A stretch of 64,000 nt of DNA from Sistotremastrum niveocremeum HHB9708 (lineage: Eukaryota > Basidiomycota > Agaricomycetes > Sistotremastrales > Sistotremastraceae), in assembly GCA_001630475.1 (NCBI GenBank), contig KV419394.1:248001-312000 (forward strand), read 5' to 3'. A program made the translations under genes and the position numbers. Below are positions 45,728-57,695 of this stretch, piece by piece; the first letter of the stretch is position 1, and each line of letters begins with the position of its first letter. The notes under the pieces are model-generated. The model made no database searches. It worked only from the letters and a program-made list of their open reading frames with translations, and was not told the origin of the DNA.

Positions 45728-48387
45728 GTTTGACGGTGATAAAAGCAAACCTAGAACAACCTCGAATGGACGCGTTTGGTGACCAAAGGCGAGCAAGCAC
45801 GTGCGACTCAGCAGCAAATGGGCGCTTGAGTCCGGCCTCGGCCGTACTCGGCATCTGAGGCCCTGTTCCCACGAAAGGCGCTCAGAACTTGAAGTTTGTT
45901 CTGATTCTTGCAATCCTTGTTATCATGACTGCTTTCGCACGAGCGGCCATGGTCGTGGATTCCTCTCGGTTTATGACCTTGTGCTCGAATCTTGGAAGTC
46001 TGACTACTATTACAATGAGCATGCTGTTCGTTCTTCGATTGTTCGCTAGAGAATATCGGGATCCCATGAACAGTTTTTTTCAGCTCGCCACCCTCACCCC
46101 AAGGCATACGTCCAGGTATTCGAGCCTGAGTCGGTCTAATGGCCGCCCCATGGATGTGTCTGACATCTGATACAGACGATTCTTTGGTGTATTCTCAGCG
46201 CTACTACCCAGTGAATCTTTGCATACATGACGACATTCCTACTGGCCGCCAGACTTCTTAGACCTTTCATAGGGTAGCGGCATCCCTACTCTTAAGAATG
46301 CAAGTTTTAAAGCCGGTGTCTCGAGAGACAAACTAGTGAAAAATACCTCCATGGCTTTCAGCGGATTTAATGTGGAGAGTGGCCGCCCTGACCCGTATTC
46401 AACAAAGAGCCGTTTAACCTTCGCCGTCGTCGATCCTCCTGGACCCTCTCCCCGCACCACAACCCGACGCGATGACATGATCCTCCCGCCAAGTTTCTGT
46501 TCGCATTCCGGCGAACCCGCACGCTGCTCGGAATGCAGCATTAATAATTTGAGCATATATATAGGACTCCCGACGGAGAAACCCTGTCCTGGTCTCTGCT
46601 GCCCGCACCGGTACAGTGTGCGAGTCAGATCTCGGCTGTCGCCCGGTGCTCGCAGGGCCCAATCGCGATGGGGATGAGACAAGGAACCATCGTTCCCGGA
46701 CCCTTTGAGCGATCGAGTAGATTGGCACGCGAAATTATTTGAGCCTCTCACCGGCCAAGAAAATGGTGCCGACCGACTGAATAACCGATCCATATCGTTG
46801 AATTCAGATACAAAAAGGCTCCTTCCATTCTTGCCATCGAGATATGCTTTGAGCCATAGTGGAGTCTGCCGACTCAGGCCAATCGGTTGGCCCAAGATCG
46901 TGCCTCGGCAGTATAATGTCTTAGAATGGATGGCGCGTCGGAGCTAATAAAGCGCTCCGTAGCACCTAGGTCTGAAGTCATCAAAGGGAGAACTTAGGCG
47001 TTCAGAACGCCTCTCATAGCGCTTAGCGGAACATAGTGTGGGGAACAGTGGAGGTAAGATTAGATGACGGAGTAAGTTTCGTGTGCGGGGAGGGCCCGGT
47101 CGCTTGACAGGCTTGGCCACTACGCTGGGGCGAAGTCCTTTGGATCATATCGGGATTTTGACTCCGTGATTATTCTATGAGACGGATCTTGCAGGTTTCT
47201 CGCATGCGAGGGTTTGGGCTCATTGGAGATAATGCACAGACTTTATGGCGCAAAAATCGGTGCGGCTTATTAGGGCAGCGATGGGTTTCGCACCCGAATG
47301 TTCTATCCAGATTTTAGTGTCGGTGTGTGACATTCACCGTAAGTTCACGTAAAGCTGACTGCGCGAGGAGCGAAGAAGGGGGTGGTGACGAGATTTCGCA
47401 AGGAAATTTTACGCATCGGGTGAATATTTGGTGTCATTATCGACGTCATGCAGACCACGATCCAGAATTGTTCTTTTTTTCGAACAAAGAGAGTCCGAGA
47501 TTATATGATCGAAATATTGAATGTCTCAGATGGTTACACCCATTCACATCAAATTTCGAGCCAGATCGATGTGGGCTCAGGAGTAGACCATTCTGCGACA
47601 AATGCCGTTATCAGACAGAGATAAGGAACTAGACCGCAGCCAAGGTGTTACTCGGGGACTTCAAATCAGTCTGACGACTGGCCGAGCTTTTCGGCAGGAA
47701 TGGTGATTCAGAGCTGGAGAAAGATCGTCCAGGAGGTCTCGTGGTCGTCCTCGTTGGCGATCGAAGTGCACTGAGTGATGTGTTTTTACATCGCGACCCT
47801 GAGGCGTGAAGCAGATTTTTGAATTACATCTCAAAGAAGATGATATGGCATGGCTCAGAGGGGCGAGACCCTGCACATGGTACTCCACTTTCATTGGCAA
47901 TGAACCTTGTTGTCGTCCTTGCGTGGGCGGATGTCGCAATATTTGAAAACATGCATCCAGCTCTCAGAGACAGGAGATCTGAAGATTCTGAACGTCGAAG
48001 ACGACGTCCCTATCGAAGAGGTCTTCGGCGTTAGTGGTAAGGGCAGCCAGCCTGAGACCCTTCCAAACTCTACATCTTTTCGCAGCATTCCGCAAAGTAA
48101 AAGGGATATCCGATGCCTAATCGGGAAATTAGGCCGCTTCTTTCAGAATACGGCGATAAGAAAACAGATCTCCGGGCGTGTATTTGGGGTAATCTGTCGG
48201 CGTCACGGTTCGAATGCACGTGGGTAAATGCTTGAATCGTGTGAGACACCTGCCGAAAATGGAGGCTGATATTTACACAGGAACATGGTCGCGCTCTTCA
48301 TAAACTTGCATTCTCGCTTGGTCTGAAACGGAGTTGCGACCGTCGCCTTCAATCGCCCCCCGCTTTCTTGCCTTCCCCCCTCTCATC
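45728..48387. other. 2.66-kb gap, largest in the window
   Basis: Frames of up to 218 codons occur (46239..46895 minus) but they lack domains, plausible splice sites and biased composition, and overlap open frames on the other strand. No repeat ends, transposase or RNA-gene structure seen. It includes the promoters of the membrane-protein gene and the PP1 subunit gene. Confidence 0.45.
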
Positions 48388-50475
48388 ATGGCTCGGGTCG
48401 CTACTCTCCGCATCGACACTAGCACACCTCCACTACTACGCAAGAAGTCTGGTGAGCTCGTCAAGCCCTCACTGAAGCACATCCAGGCTTCTCTGCCGAG
48501 TCCAACATCTGCCGCGACGGCCGAGTCGCTCCAGACGCCGCACACACCCAGCAAAGCTGTCCATTTCGACGCCCAACTCGAACACGTCAAGCTTTTTCTT
48601 GCTGAGCAGAAGCCACTTGCGGTCAGTCGAGATGGAAGTCCGGTCATGACGGAGACGTCGGATGGGGAGTCGGCGGGAGAATATTTTGGGTTTAGGTCGT
48701 CGCAGGAGGAGGAGCAGTTGACGTCTCGTCTGGCCGCCACTATCGACAATTTACCCCCAGATCTCGAGATTCTCTTACTCTCGAGCGACGTGATCCTGGA
48801 GGAGCTCAAACTATCCCCCTCACCGCCCCTTATGCTTCAGGGCTCGATACGCGTCCGGAATCTCGCCTTCGCGAAATGGGTCGCCGTCCGTTTCACCCTC
48901 GACGACTGGCAGACAACGTCAGAGGTGGCAGCGCGTTACCTTCAGCCTGTCGAAGGCACCAGCTTCGACCGCTTCGTGTTCACTATCAAACTCTCCGATC
49001 ACCTGAAGCGTCTCGCGACGAAAACCCTTTTGCTTTGCATCAGATATACTGTTTTAGGGAAGGAGCTATGGGACAACAATCGTGGCCAGAACTACCGTAT
49101 GATCTTTTCATTTCGGGAACCCCCCTCGGAGGTCGTGACGGTGAAGCCGGAGGAAGCAAAAGTCAAAGCCTGGCTCGCAGCCCCTGCACCAGCCATCGTA
49201 TCGCTCAAGTCAGACCCTGCCTTATCGTCGCGATATGACTTTGCCGCGTCGTTCAAAGACGTGCCCTCCTGGAATCGAACATCGTCTGTTCCCTTCCCGT
49301 CGTCGTCGCCGCCGAAGTCGAAGCCACCCACTCTTCACCGACGAGCCAACTCGGCATCACTTCCCTTGACGACGTCCTTATCGGAGCCCGTTCTGAGCCA
49401 TTCGCCCACGTATGCCCATGACTTCGAGCCGTGGCGCATGCAGAAAAACTTTGCGCTTAGAGGTTCACCCAGGGAGTTTGAGGCCGATGACGTCGATTAT
49501 GACACGCCGGCTATCGCGGAAGCTCGTCGTCGTCCGGCTAGCAATTCAGTCCTCGGCTTGGGTGTTTCGATCCACGAAGAGGAACTGCCCCACCGTGGGA
49601 AACGACGCCATCACCGAAGTTCATACTTTGACTCCTGGGCCGCAAACGCTTTATCGAACGTTAGGCTTACTCCTCCTGGCACCCCCACAACTCGTACATC
49701 TCCACTTCCCGACGACGACGACTCAGCTACATCCAGTCAAGATCTCTCCGACGAGTCGTTGTCCCCATACGGCCTCCCTGAAGCATCTGTCTCCGCCGCC
49801 ACTATCACACTATCGTCACTCGCTCGTTCTGATTCCCAGTCCACCCACTCCAGCAGGCTCTCGTGGGAGTCCCTACTCCATCCTGCGATGCTTGCCACGC
49901 CAACAATATCCACATCGAGCACTACTACGACCACGACCTCCTCGCCGCTCGCCTCGCCACCGGCTGATTATCGCGAGTTGGTAAATTTTCCTGAGCACCT
50001 GGGGGAGCCCCTATGTGACGATAAGAAAGGCGAAACGGAGGAAGAGCGCCAGACGCGATATAGCACTTTCCTGCATCAGTATGTTGTTTCTCTCCCGTGT
50101 TCCTGAGAAGGACCGCTTGAACGTGCCGAATAAAAGCTCATCGCCCCTGATTTTCCCGCTAGGTTTTGTTTCTTTACTGGCACAATCTCAGATGTCCCCG
50201 CCCACCCATCGTCGCTCGGGCCGAGCAAAACAAAACTGACTCTGCATGTCCCTCCCACGCATCCCTTGACACGGCGCGCATTATCCGACTCTAGCATTCC
50301 CAAGTACCCCTCGCCTTCTCCCCCGTCAACTCCTCGAAGTCGATCACCCGGACCCAGAGTGGCACAACTCCTCCACGGCATCCCCACATCGCTCTCAGGG
50401 GATCTGGTGTCCTCGGCTGTTCCCTCTGCGGCTTCGATACCATCACTAGTGGTCATCTCGCCTCAACTCGCATGA
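48388..50475 (+). CDS. Protein phosphatase 1 regulatory subunit with CBM21 (GAC1/PIG family)
   Basis: Two exons, 48388..50078 and 50163..50475; 667 residues. Targets PP1 to glycogen and glycogen synthase. Seen: the RVxF-type PP1-docking motif KAVHF at residues 56-60, then a CBM21 glycogen-binding domain from about 150 to 245 (RVRNLAFAKWVAVRFTLDDW, then ELWDNNRGQNYRMIF). The C-terminal half is long, disordered, Ser/Pro-rich, with poly-Thr/Ser and a final SP-rich exon (YPSPSPPSTPRSRSPGP). The second exon continues in frame from LHQ into FCFFTGT, best read as the joined codons. The glycogen role is by family; the PP1 partner is not in the window. Confidence 0.88.
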
Positions 50476-51212
50476 GCGCGACTACAAAAGCACGCTATTC
50501 ACGACCCTCCTTGCATCACATATGTACACTAGCCCCTCGCCATCATCGTCCGTTCATATGCATCACCTGTTTTTCGGGGCCTTCAACCGCTACCTATCTC
50601 TATTTATTCTCAGTTGTACAAGTTTTCGAATTCGCTTGTTGGAAACGGGCGGCTACTTTGAATTGGAAGCTTGGCCTGGTCTTGGCGTCTTGCATCCTGG
50701 ATCAGTTCCTGCGCACCGTTCGCGTTTCATTGTTTGTGCTTTGTTCGTGTTTCCGTCCGAATTTTAATGGTTTACACTACTTTTCACCCGTTGTTGTTGT
50801 CCCAGAATTTTTATTGGTACGCTTGTCTATATTTGTTTAGTTAATGCTTCCCCATCGCCCACCCTTCCGGTCACTCTATCCTCCATCTTATCGACAGTTT
50901 CCTTATCAGTCATGTTTTCTGGTATCATAATGCATCTGTATATACCCATCATTTGCGAATGTTGCGATCACCAAAAAATGAATGTTCGTGCGATGTTCAT
51001 CGGAACGAACTCCCGGTTTCTTCAATTGGTGAAATTTCAGGCTGCGATCGTAATGAAGAAGAAACGGCGGTCTCACGCGTAGATCTTCTTCGAGAGCCAA
51101 GGGATCTCCGGCCGAATTCCGATCGGGAAATCATGATCTTGCAGAGATTGGGATCAAGTCTGAAGAAACGTTCGAGCTGGTCTTGAGCTTCCTGTCTTGG
51201 TCGTCACGCACG
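50476..51212. other. Intergenic between PP1 subunit and THI20
   Basis: About 740 bp, T-rich on the plus strand, with no supportable gene. I see no thiamine-pyrophosphate riboswitch pattern, but did not fold the sequence. Confidence 0.4.
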
Positions 51213-53340
51213 ATGCCTAGCGCCTCACAAACCTTGCCAGTAGTCTTGACCATCGCTGGCACTGATCCAAGCGGGGGTGCAGGAATCCAAGTGCGTGCAA
51301 CTCGAACGATTTCATCGCTGATCTGATTCAAATGGCCCCCATCTTAGGCCGATCTAAAGACATTCACTTCGCTAGGATGTTTTGGTACAAGTGTCGTTAC
51401 TGCGCTTGTAGCTCAGAACACAACGGGCGTGCAGGATGTCCATCCAGCTCCTGCTCAATTCGTCAACAAGCAGGTCCGTCGGATCGGTCGTCCTGGAGGC
51501 TTTGGCTGATCCCGAATTGTATTAGATCTTATCAGTCCTCGAGGACATGCAAGTGGACGCATTGAAGACTGGGATGCTGTTCGATGCAGAGATCACTCGG
51601 ACCGTGTGTGCGAGTCTGCAAACGTTCTATTCTGAGTCTAAATCTCGTGCATTGCCTCCGCTGATCGTCGACCCTGTCTGCGTCTCGACGTCTGGACACA
51701 CACTGCTCGACTCAGATGCCACAGGGACCGTTATCAGGGATCTCCTGCCATTGGCCACGATCATTACTCCCAACAAGTCGGAAGCAGAGCTTCTACTTTC
51801 ATGGGAATCGGCCGAACGGAAAATAACTTCTCTGAGTGAGATGGTGGAGTCTGCAAAGGCACTGTCTGAGCTCGGACCGAAGGCCACCTTGTTGAAAGGT
51901 GGACATCTGATTGTTAGCTCTCGGCAACTCGAAGACCTGTTGCGCGATCGACCGGATATCAAAGCCTTCGGGAGCGGAATCAAAGAGAGAAACACGGAAA
52001 TTCTCTTCGAGGCCGAAAAGCATCAAAAAGGCGAACCGTTTTCGTCAGAAAACACGGACTTGGTCGTAGATGTCCTCTACGAAACTCAGAGTCAAAAATG
52101 GACCATATTTGCAAGGCGGCGCATCGATACAACGAGTACACACGGGACGGGATGTACGTTGAGCGCTGCGATCACTTGTGCCTTGGGGAAAGGGTCCTCT
52201 GGTGAATGTCTCTTCATGATTCTGTCGAAGCATCGTTGACGCCCTGACACGTAGTCGTGGATGCTGTCCTCTTCGCGACCGAATATACCCACCTTGCCAT
52301 TGAGACTGCCGTTCCTCTTGGCCGAGGTTCTGGTCCTCTAAATCACATGCACGGCATTCAGCAGAGGACAATACCGTTGTATGATCGAACTTCTTACTCG
52401 ATCCCGCTGCAATCTCACTTTGACGCTCTAGAATAACGTCCTCGACACCTTTCCCATTTGTTCGATCGCTGATTAGATCAACGGAAGACATCTGGAAAGA
52501 CTATGTGGAACACCCATTTGTCAAACAGTTGGGAGAGGGAACCTTACCGGTCGAAAGTTTCAAACATTTCATCAAGTGGGGGTTTCCCCAGGCTGTTCCT
52601 GAGACGATTCAGAGACTGATCTCAATTCAGACAGGATTATATATACTTAAGGTATTATGCACGAGCTTATGGGTGCGTTGTCGTTCAATGTCGGATGTTC
52701 CGCATCGATATCTCATAAGACGTACAGCTTGCTGGGCGCCAAGGCACAAAGTTTCACAACGATCTCTTCGGCCGCCGGAATAATGAACAACATAGCTGAG
52801 GAATCCAAGATGCACAAGGCATTCTGCGAAAGCTGGGGTATCACGGAGAAGGAGCTTACCGTGGGCGAAGAATCTTCAGCAACTAGTGCTTATGGAGGAT
52901 ATTTGTTGAATATCGGACTAATGGGCAAGTCTCTCAGCTTCCCCAGACTTCGTTTTCTCAATGAGATCTCTCTAGGTGACGAACAGAAGTTGAGAGTTGC
53001 ATTCGCTGCGTGCCTTCTGGGGTACGGCGAAGTCGGGCTTTGGTTGACTGCACAATCGAAGATCCCAGGCAGTAAAATTTATGTCCAAAATAATCCATAC
53101 CAGAGATGGATCGACGATTATGCTGGACCTCGCTTCCAGGAAGCTGTCAGAACGGGCATCTGTACGTTTCTCACAAGCGGATGGCGACCAAAGAGACTGA
53201 TAGAGTTTGTAGATCAACTGGAAGCACAGACGGCAGCTGATCCGCCTTCAGAACAAAGATACCTGGAGTTGGTGGATGTTTGGAGGACTTGCACGAGACT
53301 AGAACGGAATTTTTGGAATATGGCCATGGCTTTGGATTGA
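51213..53340 (+). CDS. THI20: Bifunctional thiamine enzyme THI20 type: HMP/HMP-P kinase fused to TenA
   Basis: Eight exons: 51213..51290, 51348..51473, 51526..52201, 52255..52378, 52432..52575, 52631..52672, 52728..52924, 52976..53340; 583 residues. The N-terminal ThiD kinase makes hydroxymethylpyrimidine pyrophosphate: TIAGTDPSGGAGIQADLKTF, TSVVTALVAQNTTGVQ, DALKTGMLFD, VDPVCVSTSGHTLL, ITPNKSEAELLL, THGTGCTLSAAI. The C-terminal TenA domain, a thiaminase II-like salvage hydrolase, starts near DIWKDYVEHPFVKQL and includes QDYIYLRYYARAYG, MNNIAEESKMH and AACLLGYGEVGLWL. The seventh intron (52925..52975, 51 bp) starts with GC, not GT; removing it restores the conserved GDEQKL join. The sixth intron is needed to avoid a stop. 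Convergent with EMC4. Confidence 0.92.
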
Positions 53341-53389
53341 TCGTGGACGGAAGAAAAATCAACATGAGAATACATTTTGGACAATAATG

Positions 53390-54106
53390 TTACAATAAAG
53401 TCAATTCCGGGGGCTGCTCGACGAATATTGGTCAGAAATATCCACAGGCTCATCAAAGTACACGCACCTGTCCTCTAGTTTCGAACGCTAACCAATCCCC
53501 AGTGCCCATCGGCAGAAGTCCCATCGAACTACATTTCCACAATCCCAACGCCAGTGTGAGAATATTGCAAGCAATGAAAGCAACCTTCTGCAAGAGAAGA
53601 GTCGTGAAGGCAGTAGGGTCTGATTTCGCCGGTGCGAAGGGTGCGAAAGCTTAGGCACATAGATTAGAACATACCAAGATGAAGAGACTCGGCCGATTCA
53701 CTCACATTTGTTAATGGTGGATACGGCTTTGAACGGGTTGATTAGAAGCATGAAGACGATGCCCATGCTGAAAAGCTGGACACCGCCGCCAGACATGTAA
53801 AGCATGACGGCCTGCATGGGCAGTTGTTTAGCGGGCGAAATTGCATGATCCCAAGCTCGTTTTTGTTTCAGAGCAGCTTGAGAAGCAGCGGCAGCGGTCG
53901 ATGACTTCGTGACTTTCTTCGTCTAGATGGAACTCAGTATTCGAAAGTGACGGGGTTCATGCCGAACCGAACTCACTGAAGGAATAGGGCCAAAGCCTGG
54001 AGGAGCCGGTAAATTATTCCATCTATCGTGGTGATGAGGATACAAGTGTTACTTGAGAGCCTCAATAGACTTACTTGCTCTGAACGTTTGAGTAGTCGAG
54101 CTTCAT
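53390..54106 (-). CDS. EMC4: ER membrane protein complex subunit 4
   Basis: Five exons: 54106..54075, 54022..53977, 53922..53706, 53649..53468, 53413..53390; 166 residues. EMC inserts tail-anchored and multi-pass proteins into the ER membrane. Seen: MKLDYSNVQSK, WNNLPAPPGFGPIP, QAVMLYMSGGGVQLFSMGIV, FMLLINPFKAVSTINK and LGLWKCSSMGLLPMGTGDWL, the strongly conserved EMC4 core with two membrane helices. The last exon has eight codons (PPELTLL and stop). If the last intron were not spliced the protein would end VRVL at 53453 instead. The start codon is 39 bp from that of PFS2 on the other strand. Confidence 0.9.
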
Positions 54107-54145
54107 GTCGCCGGAAGATGTTTCGCGTCCGGTGCCCGAAAACCA
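54107..54145. promoter_or_regulatory. 39-bp gap between divergent EMC4 and PFS2 start codons
   Basis: Only 39 bp separate the two start codons, too short for two separate core promoters plus leaders. Either the transcripts overlap at their 5' ends or initiation lies inside the partner's coding region. No TATA box is visible in the gap. Confidence 0.6.
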
Positions 54146-56280
54146 ATGCCTGATCCCGCCGCTGGGCTGCCCATTCTCCTCCCTCCAAGCGTCATTCCGA
54201 CAAAAAAGGATCACTTATGGCAACCAACGCGTTACTTGAGCCCTCCGCAACCACCTGCTCAAGATGATACAAGGAGTGCAGAGCTGGAATTGGCGGTCCA
54301 GAAGCAGCTCATCGACGTCAAGGTCCTCAAGAAGACTCGTCCGAGACGGACAGTGGACTACATGGGAGGTATTGGAAGACATAAGGAGGTACGTTTTAAT
54401 ATCATTACGAATATATTGGCAACTGCTCTAAACACCGAGGTCCTTCTGATTTAGCTGAAGAAACTACGACCAAGCCCAGGTTACCTGCCACATATGCGAC
54501 CAGCACCTCCCTATGTTATTAACGTATGTATTCAAATACGAATCTCCTCCTTCGAGCATTTTTGATATCTTTGTTTGGAACATCAGTTGTTACCTCCCAA
54601 AGCCTATCCATCCAACCCATCCACTTCCTTATGCACAAAGTTCGTTCACACATCAACCAACAAAATCCGCTGTCCGGTCAACGTTGTCATCGTAAGCCTA
54701 TCTACGGCCTTGCCTTGCGCCACCATTGACGAGGCTTTGTCTCGATGAACAGTGGACACCAGAGGGCCGCCGAGTACTCACGGGTTCAACGTCAGGCGAA
54801 TTCACACTCTGGAATGGCCTTACATTCAATTTTGAGACCATCCTTCAAGCCCACGATTCAGCCATTCGTGCCATTTCATACACCCATTCAGGCGCATACA
54901 TTGCATCCGCAGACCAGAGTGGCATCATCAAATACTTCCAACCTAACATGAATAACTTGAACGCTTGGCAAGCCCATCGAGAAGCTGTTCGAGGGCTGAG
55001 TTTTAGCCCGGATGATGGAAAATTTGCTACTGCCAGTGATGACTCGACCGTGCGCTTATGGTCGTTTGAAGAGAGTCGAAGCGAAAGAACACTGACGGGT
55101 TAGCCAATTCTTTCCTTCTCTAAAACGACCTTTGTGCTGAATTCAGATAACGTTAGGTCACGGATGGGACGTTAAGTGTGTGCAGTGGCATCCGACGAAA
55201 GGCTTGCTTGCATCAGGCAGCAAAGACAACTTGATCAAATTTTGGGACCCTCGGACAGGCACCTGTCTATCTACCTTGTACGCCACCTCTATGCGGTTCC
55301 CAACTATATACTCATGTGTTTATAGACACTCGCATAAGAACACAGTGCAAGCTCTAGCATGGAATCCTGCAGGAGACATGATCGCCAGTGCCTCTCGAGA
55401 TCAAAGTGTTCGTGTGTTCGATATCCGAGCTATGAAGGAGGTCCGCTTGTTCAAAGGACACAAAAAAGAAGTCTGCTCTCTTGCATGGCATCCTGTCCAC
55501 CCGATATTGGTATCAGGCGGTTCAGAGGGTTCAATTCTTCACTGGGATGTGAATTCTCCGAATTCAGCAAGTAAAGATGCTACACCGGGCATGAATCTAG
55601 GTCCTCGAGCAACGCTCTCGGAAGCCCACGATTCGAACGTCTGGTCGCTCGCATTCCACCCCTTAGGACATCTTCTCGCTTCCGCGTCAAATGATCATAC
55701 CACACGATTCTGGTCACGTGAACGACCGGGAGATACGACTTCAGTGTTTAGCGGAGGAGGTATCAAACCGCCTGAAGGAGGTGACACAGGCGGCCAAGAA
55801 GACGAAGAGGAAGCTGTGCCTGGTTTCGAACAACAACAGGGACTGGGACCTTCTGGTAATGGCGAATTTTACGACGAGGAGCCTGTCAGCCAAGGGGTAA
55901 CCCGAGGGGGTGGCGCTGGAGGGTATGGTCATGGTCGTAACAATTATGGAGGAGGCTGGCGTGGGCAACAGCAGCCATTGCCACCCCAGATCAACAGCTA
56001 TGCCAGCTCGGGCTATGAACCTGGTACTGCCCAAGACGATGATTTGCCCTTTGACAACTCGGATGGCATACCTGGTTTCGGAGATTCTGTCCCTGGGATG
56101 GATTCTCTCGCCGGTCAACAACAAAATGGATCTTATCAGTATCAAGCAAACCAAAGTTCGGCCTATGGACGACCAGATGGAGATCAATGGGGAGCTTATT
56201 CTCGAGGGAGTGGCGGCGGCAGTAGCAATGGTGGATACCAACGCCCTACGCGGTTTTCAGGCGGCAGAGGAGGACGATAG
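54146..56280 (+). CDS. PFS2: WD40 polyadenylation factor PFS2 (WDR33)
   Basis: Six exons: 54146..54388, 54455..54523, 54587..54691, 54753..55098, 55157..55277, 55326..56280; 612 residues. Scaffold subunit of the cleavage and polyadenylation factor; its WDR33 counterpart recognises AAUAAA. Seen: the N-terminal [40 protein letters not shown], then WD repeats from [20 protein letters not shown] through [77 protein letters not shown] and [20 protein letters not shown]. The C-terminal 150 residues are Gly/Gln-rich and end in a GGRGGR box. The joined codons at every intron keep WD-repeat continuity. Confidence 0.94.
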
Positions 56281-56488
56281 GTTCTCCATGTATTGTAGTC
56301 TAATTTTGTTGATATTACAGTCGTTGTGGTACATATATGATAGCGAGATCGGTCACGAATACACAAACGATATACATAGAGTACTGGAACAACGAAAAGG
56401 TCAGAGTTCGAAACGTGCATGATCAAGCCGCAAAAAGGAAAGCGAGGTCGTAAACGATTTCATAGCCAGAAACGAAAGCAGTCGATCC

Positions 56489-57302
56489 TCATAACTCTTC
56501 TCGGAATTTAGAGCCACTTCTTTGACTGTCCACGCTTGTCACGGTGACGGGAGAGTCGTTGATAGGAGAAGTGACCGATTTTTGGGCAGTGGTAGGGTAA
56601 CGAGCTGGGATATTGATCGGGTCCGGTAATGGGGACCGCGACCGTGGTCGTGGAGGCTCTGGCTCTGTACCTGGAGCCTCTAGACCAACAGAAGACACTG
56701 AGTCTGAGTGATGAGGAGTATAGGGGCCATACGGTGCAATATTCGGATACTCGTCTGCAGTTTCGGAAGGTGGTAGAGGTGGCAGCTTGGAGTTCGTGTT
56801 GGTGCGATGATGTTTGAGACCAATTCCTCGACTGGTTTCTCTCTGATCATTCTGAGATGATCCAAGAGTTTGTCGAGGTGGTCTCAGGAAGTGAGTGTCG
56901 TCATCGTCTGAGTCAATGTCTCCTTCCATGTCTCTCTGCTGGATCCAACCGGTTCCGGTCTGACGACCTCGTCCAATGAGACGTTTGAAGTTCCACCGTA
57001 AAGCTGCGAAGGCCCCATGCTCCTTGTTGTCGTCCGGGGCCTCGTCCCCATATGTGTCAGTGCCACGCATATTTTTGAAGTGGGATACATGGCCTCTGCC
57101 GCGGCCTCCTCCTTTGCGTACTCTGAGCAGGAAGTAGACGCAGACGCATGATAGGAAGATGAGTACTGCCAAGGCGACTACAAGCCCTATAAAGCCTGGA
57201 ATGCCAAGATGTCATTCGGAACAGCCAGAAGATGCTTTATCACTAGCACGTACCGCCTTCTGAGCCGTCAATCTCTGGTACTTCTGATGCGCGTTTCCTC
57301 AT
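56489..57302 (-). CDS. Single-pass membrane protein with Pro/Ser-rich cytosolic tail
   Basis: Two exons, 57302..57254 and 57195..56489; 251 residues. A short N-terminus (MRKRASEVPEIDGSEGG) leads into one membrane helix GFIGLVVALAVLIFLSCVCV, then a basic stop-transfer RVRKGGGRGRG and a long disordered tail with acidic (DSDDDD) and proline patches (KLPPLPPSETADEYPNIAPY, EPEPPRPRSRSPLP). Possible PxxP and PY-type signals, but no known domain. The first exon is short and chosen because it keeps the helix in frame; a longer frame upstream (57302..57580) may be leader sequence. Convergent with PFS2, 208 bp between stops. Confidence 0.6.
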
Positions 57303-57695
57303 CGTCCCTCTCGCTCTTCCTGGTGTGTAGAGCAGCGTCTAGTAAGGTTGAACTGTTCAAATTTGGAATCCCACGAACAGGGCATCGGACTGACCGGCCA
57401 ATTGAACCAGCTGGACAAGGGCACGGCGCCGACACGATCATTGGCCTCACCTCCAACACGGTGTCGGCTTTTGTAGTCGTTATAGTCGTTAATTGAAGTA
57501 TACATCGATAAGACAAGATAGATCCGAGGATATATTACATTCGAGGAAAGACGTAGAGGTCGGTTTGAGGCTCGAAACAAGTTAGTACAAAGCTAATCAA
57601 AACACGTGCGTCATATCTAGGCACCACTTCGAAATGCGAACGAGCTAGAATTTCAGTCACATTGATGAAGCACGCAAAAAAGCACGTCAGAAGGT

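Noticed and set aside
45889-46170. Frame with a signal-peptide-like beginning (KFVLILAILVIMTAFARA)
   Set aside because: It begins with TTG; there is no ATG to start the hydrophobic segment, so a secreted protein is not supported.
46239-46895. 218-codon minus-strand frame in the large gap
   Set aside because: No recognisable motif, no splice or start context that stands out, and an opposing open frame of 113 codons over the same bases.
57303-57580. Minus-strand frame upstream of the single-pass membrane protein (MYTSINDYNDYKSRH)
   Set aside because: Not in frame with the membrane helix without an unlikely splice; treated as leader sequence.
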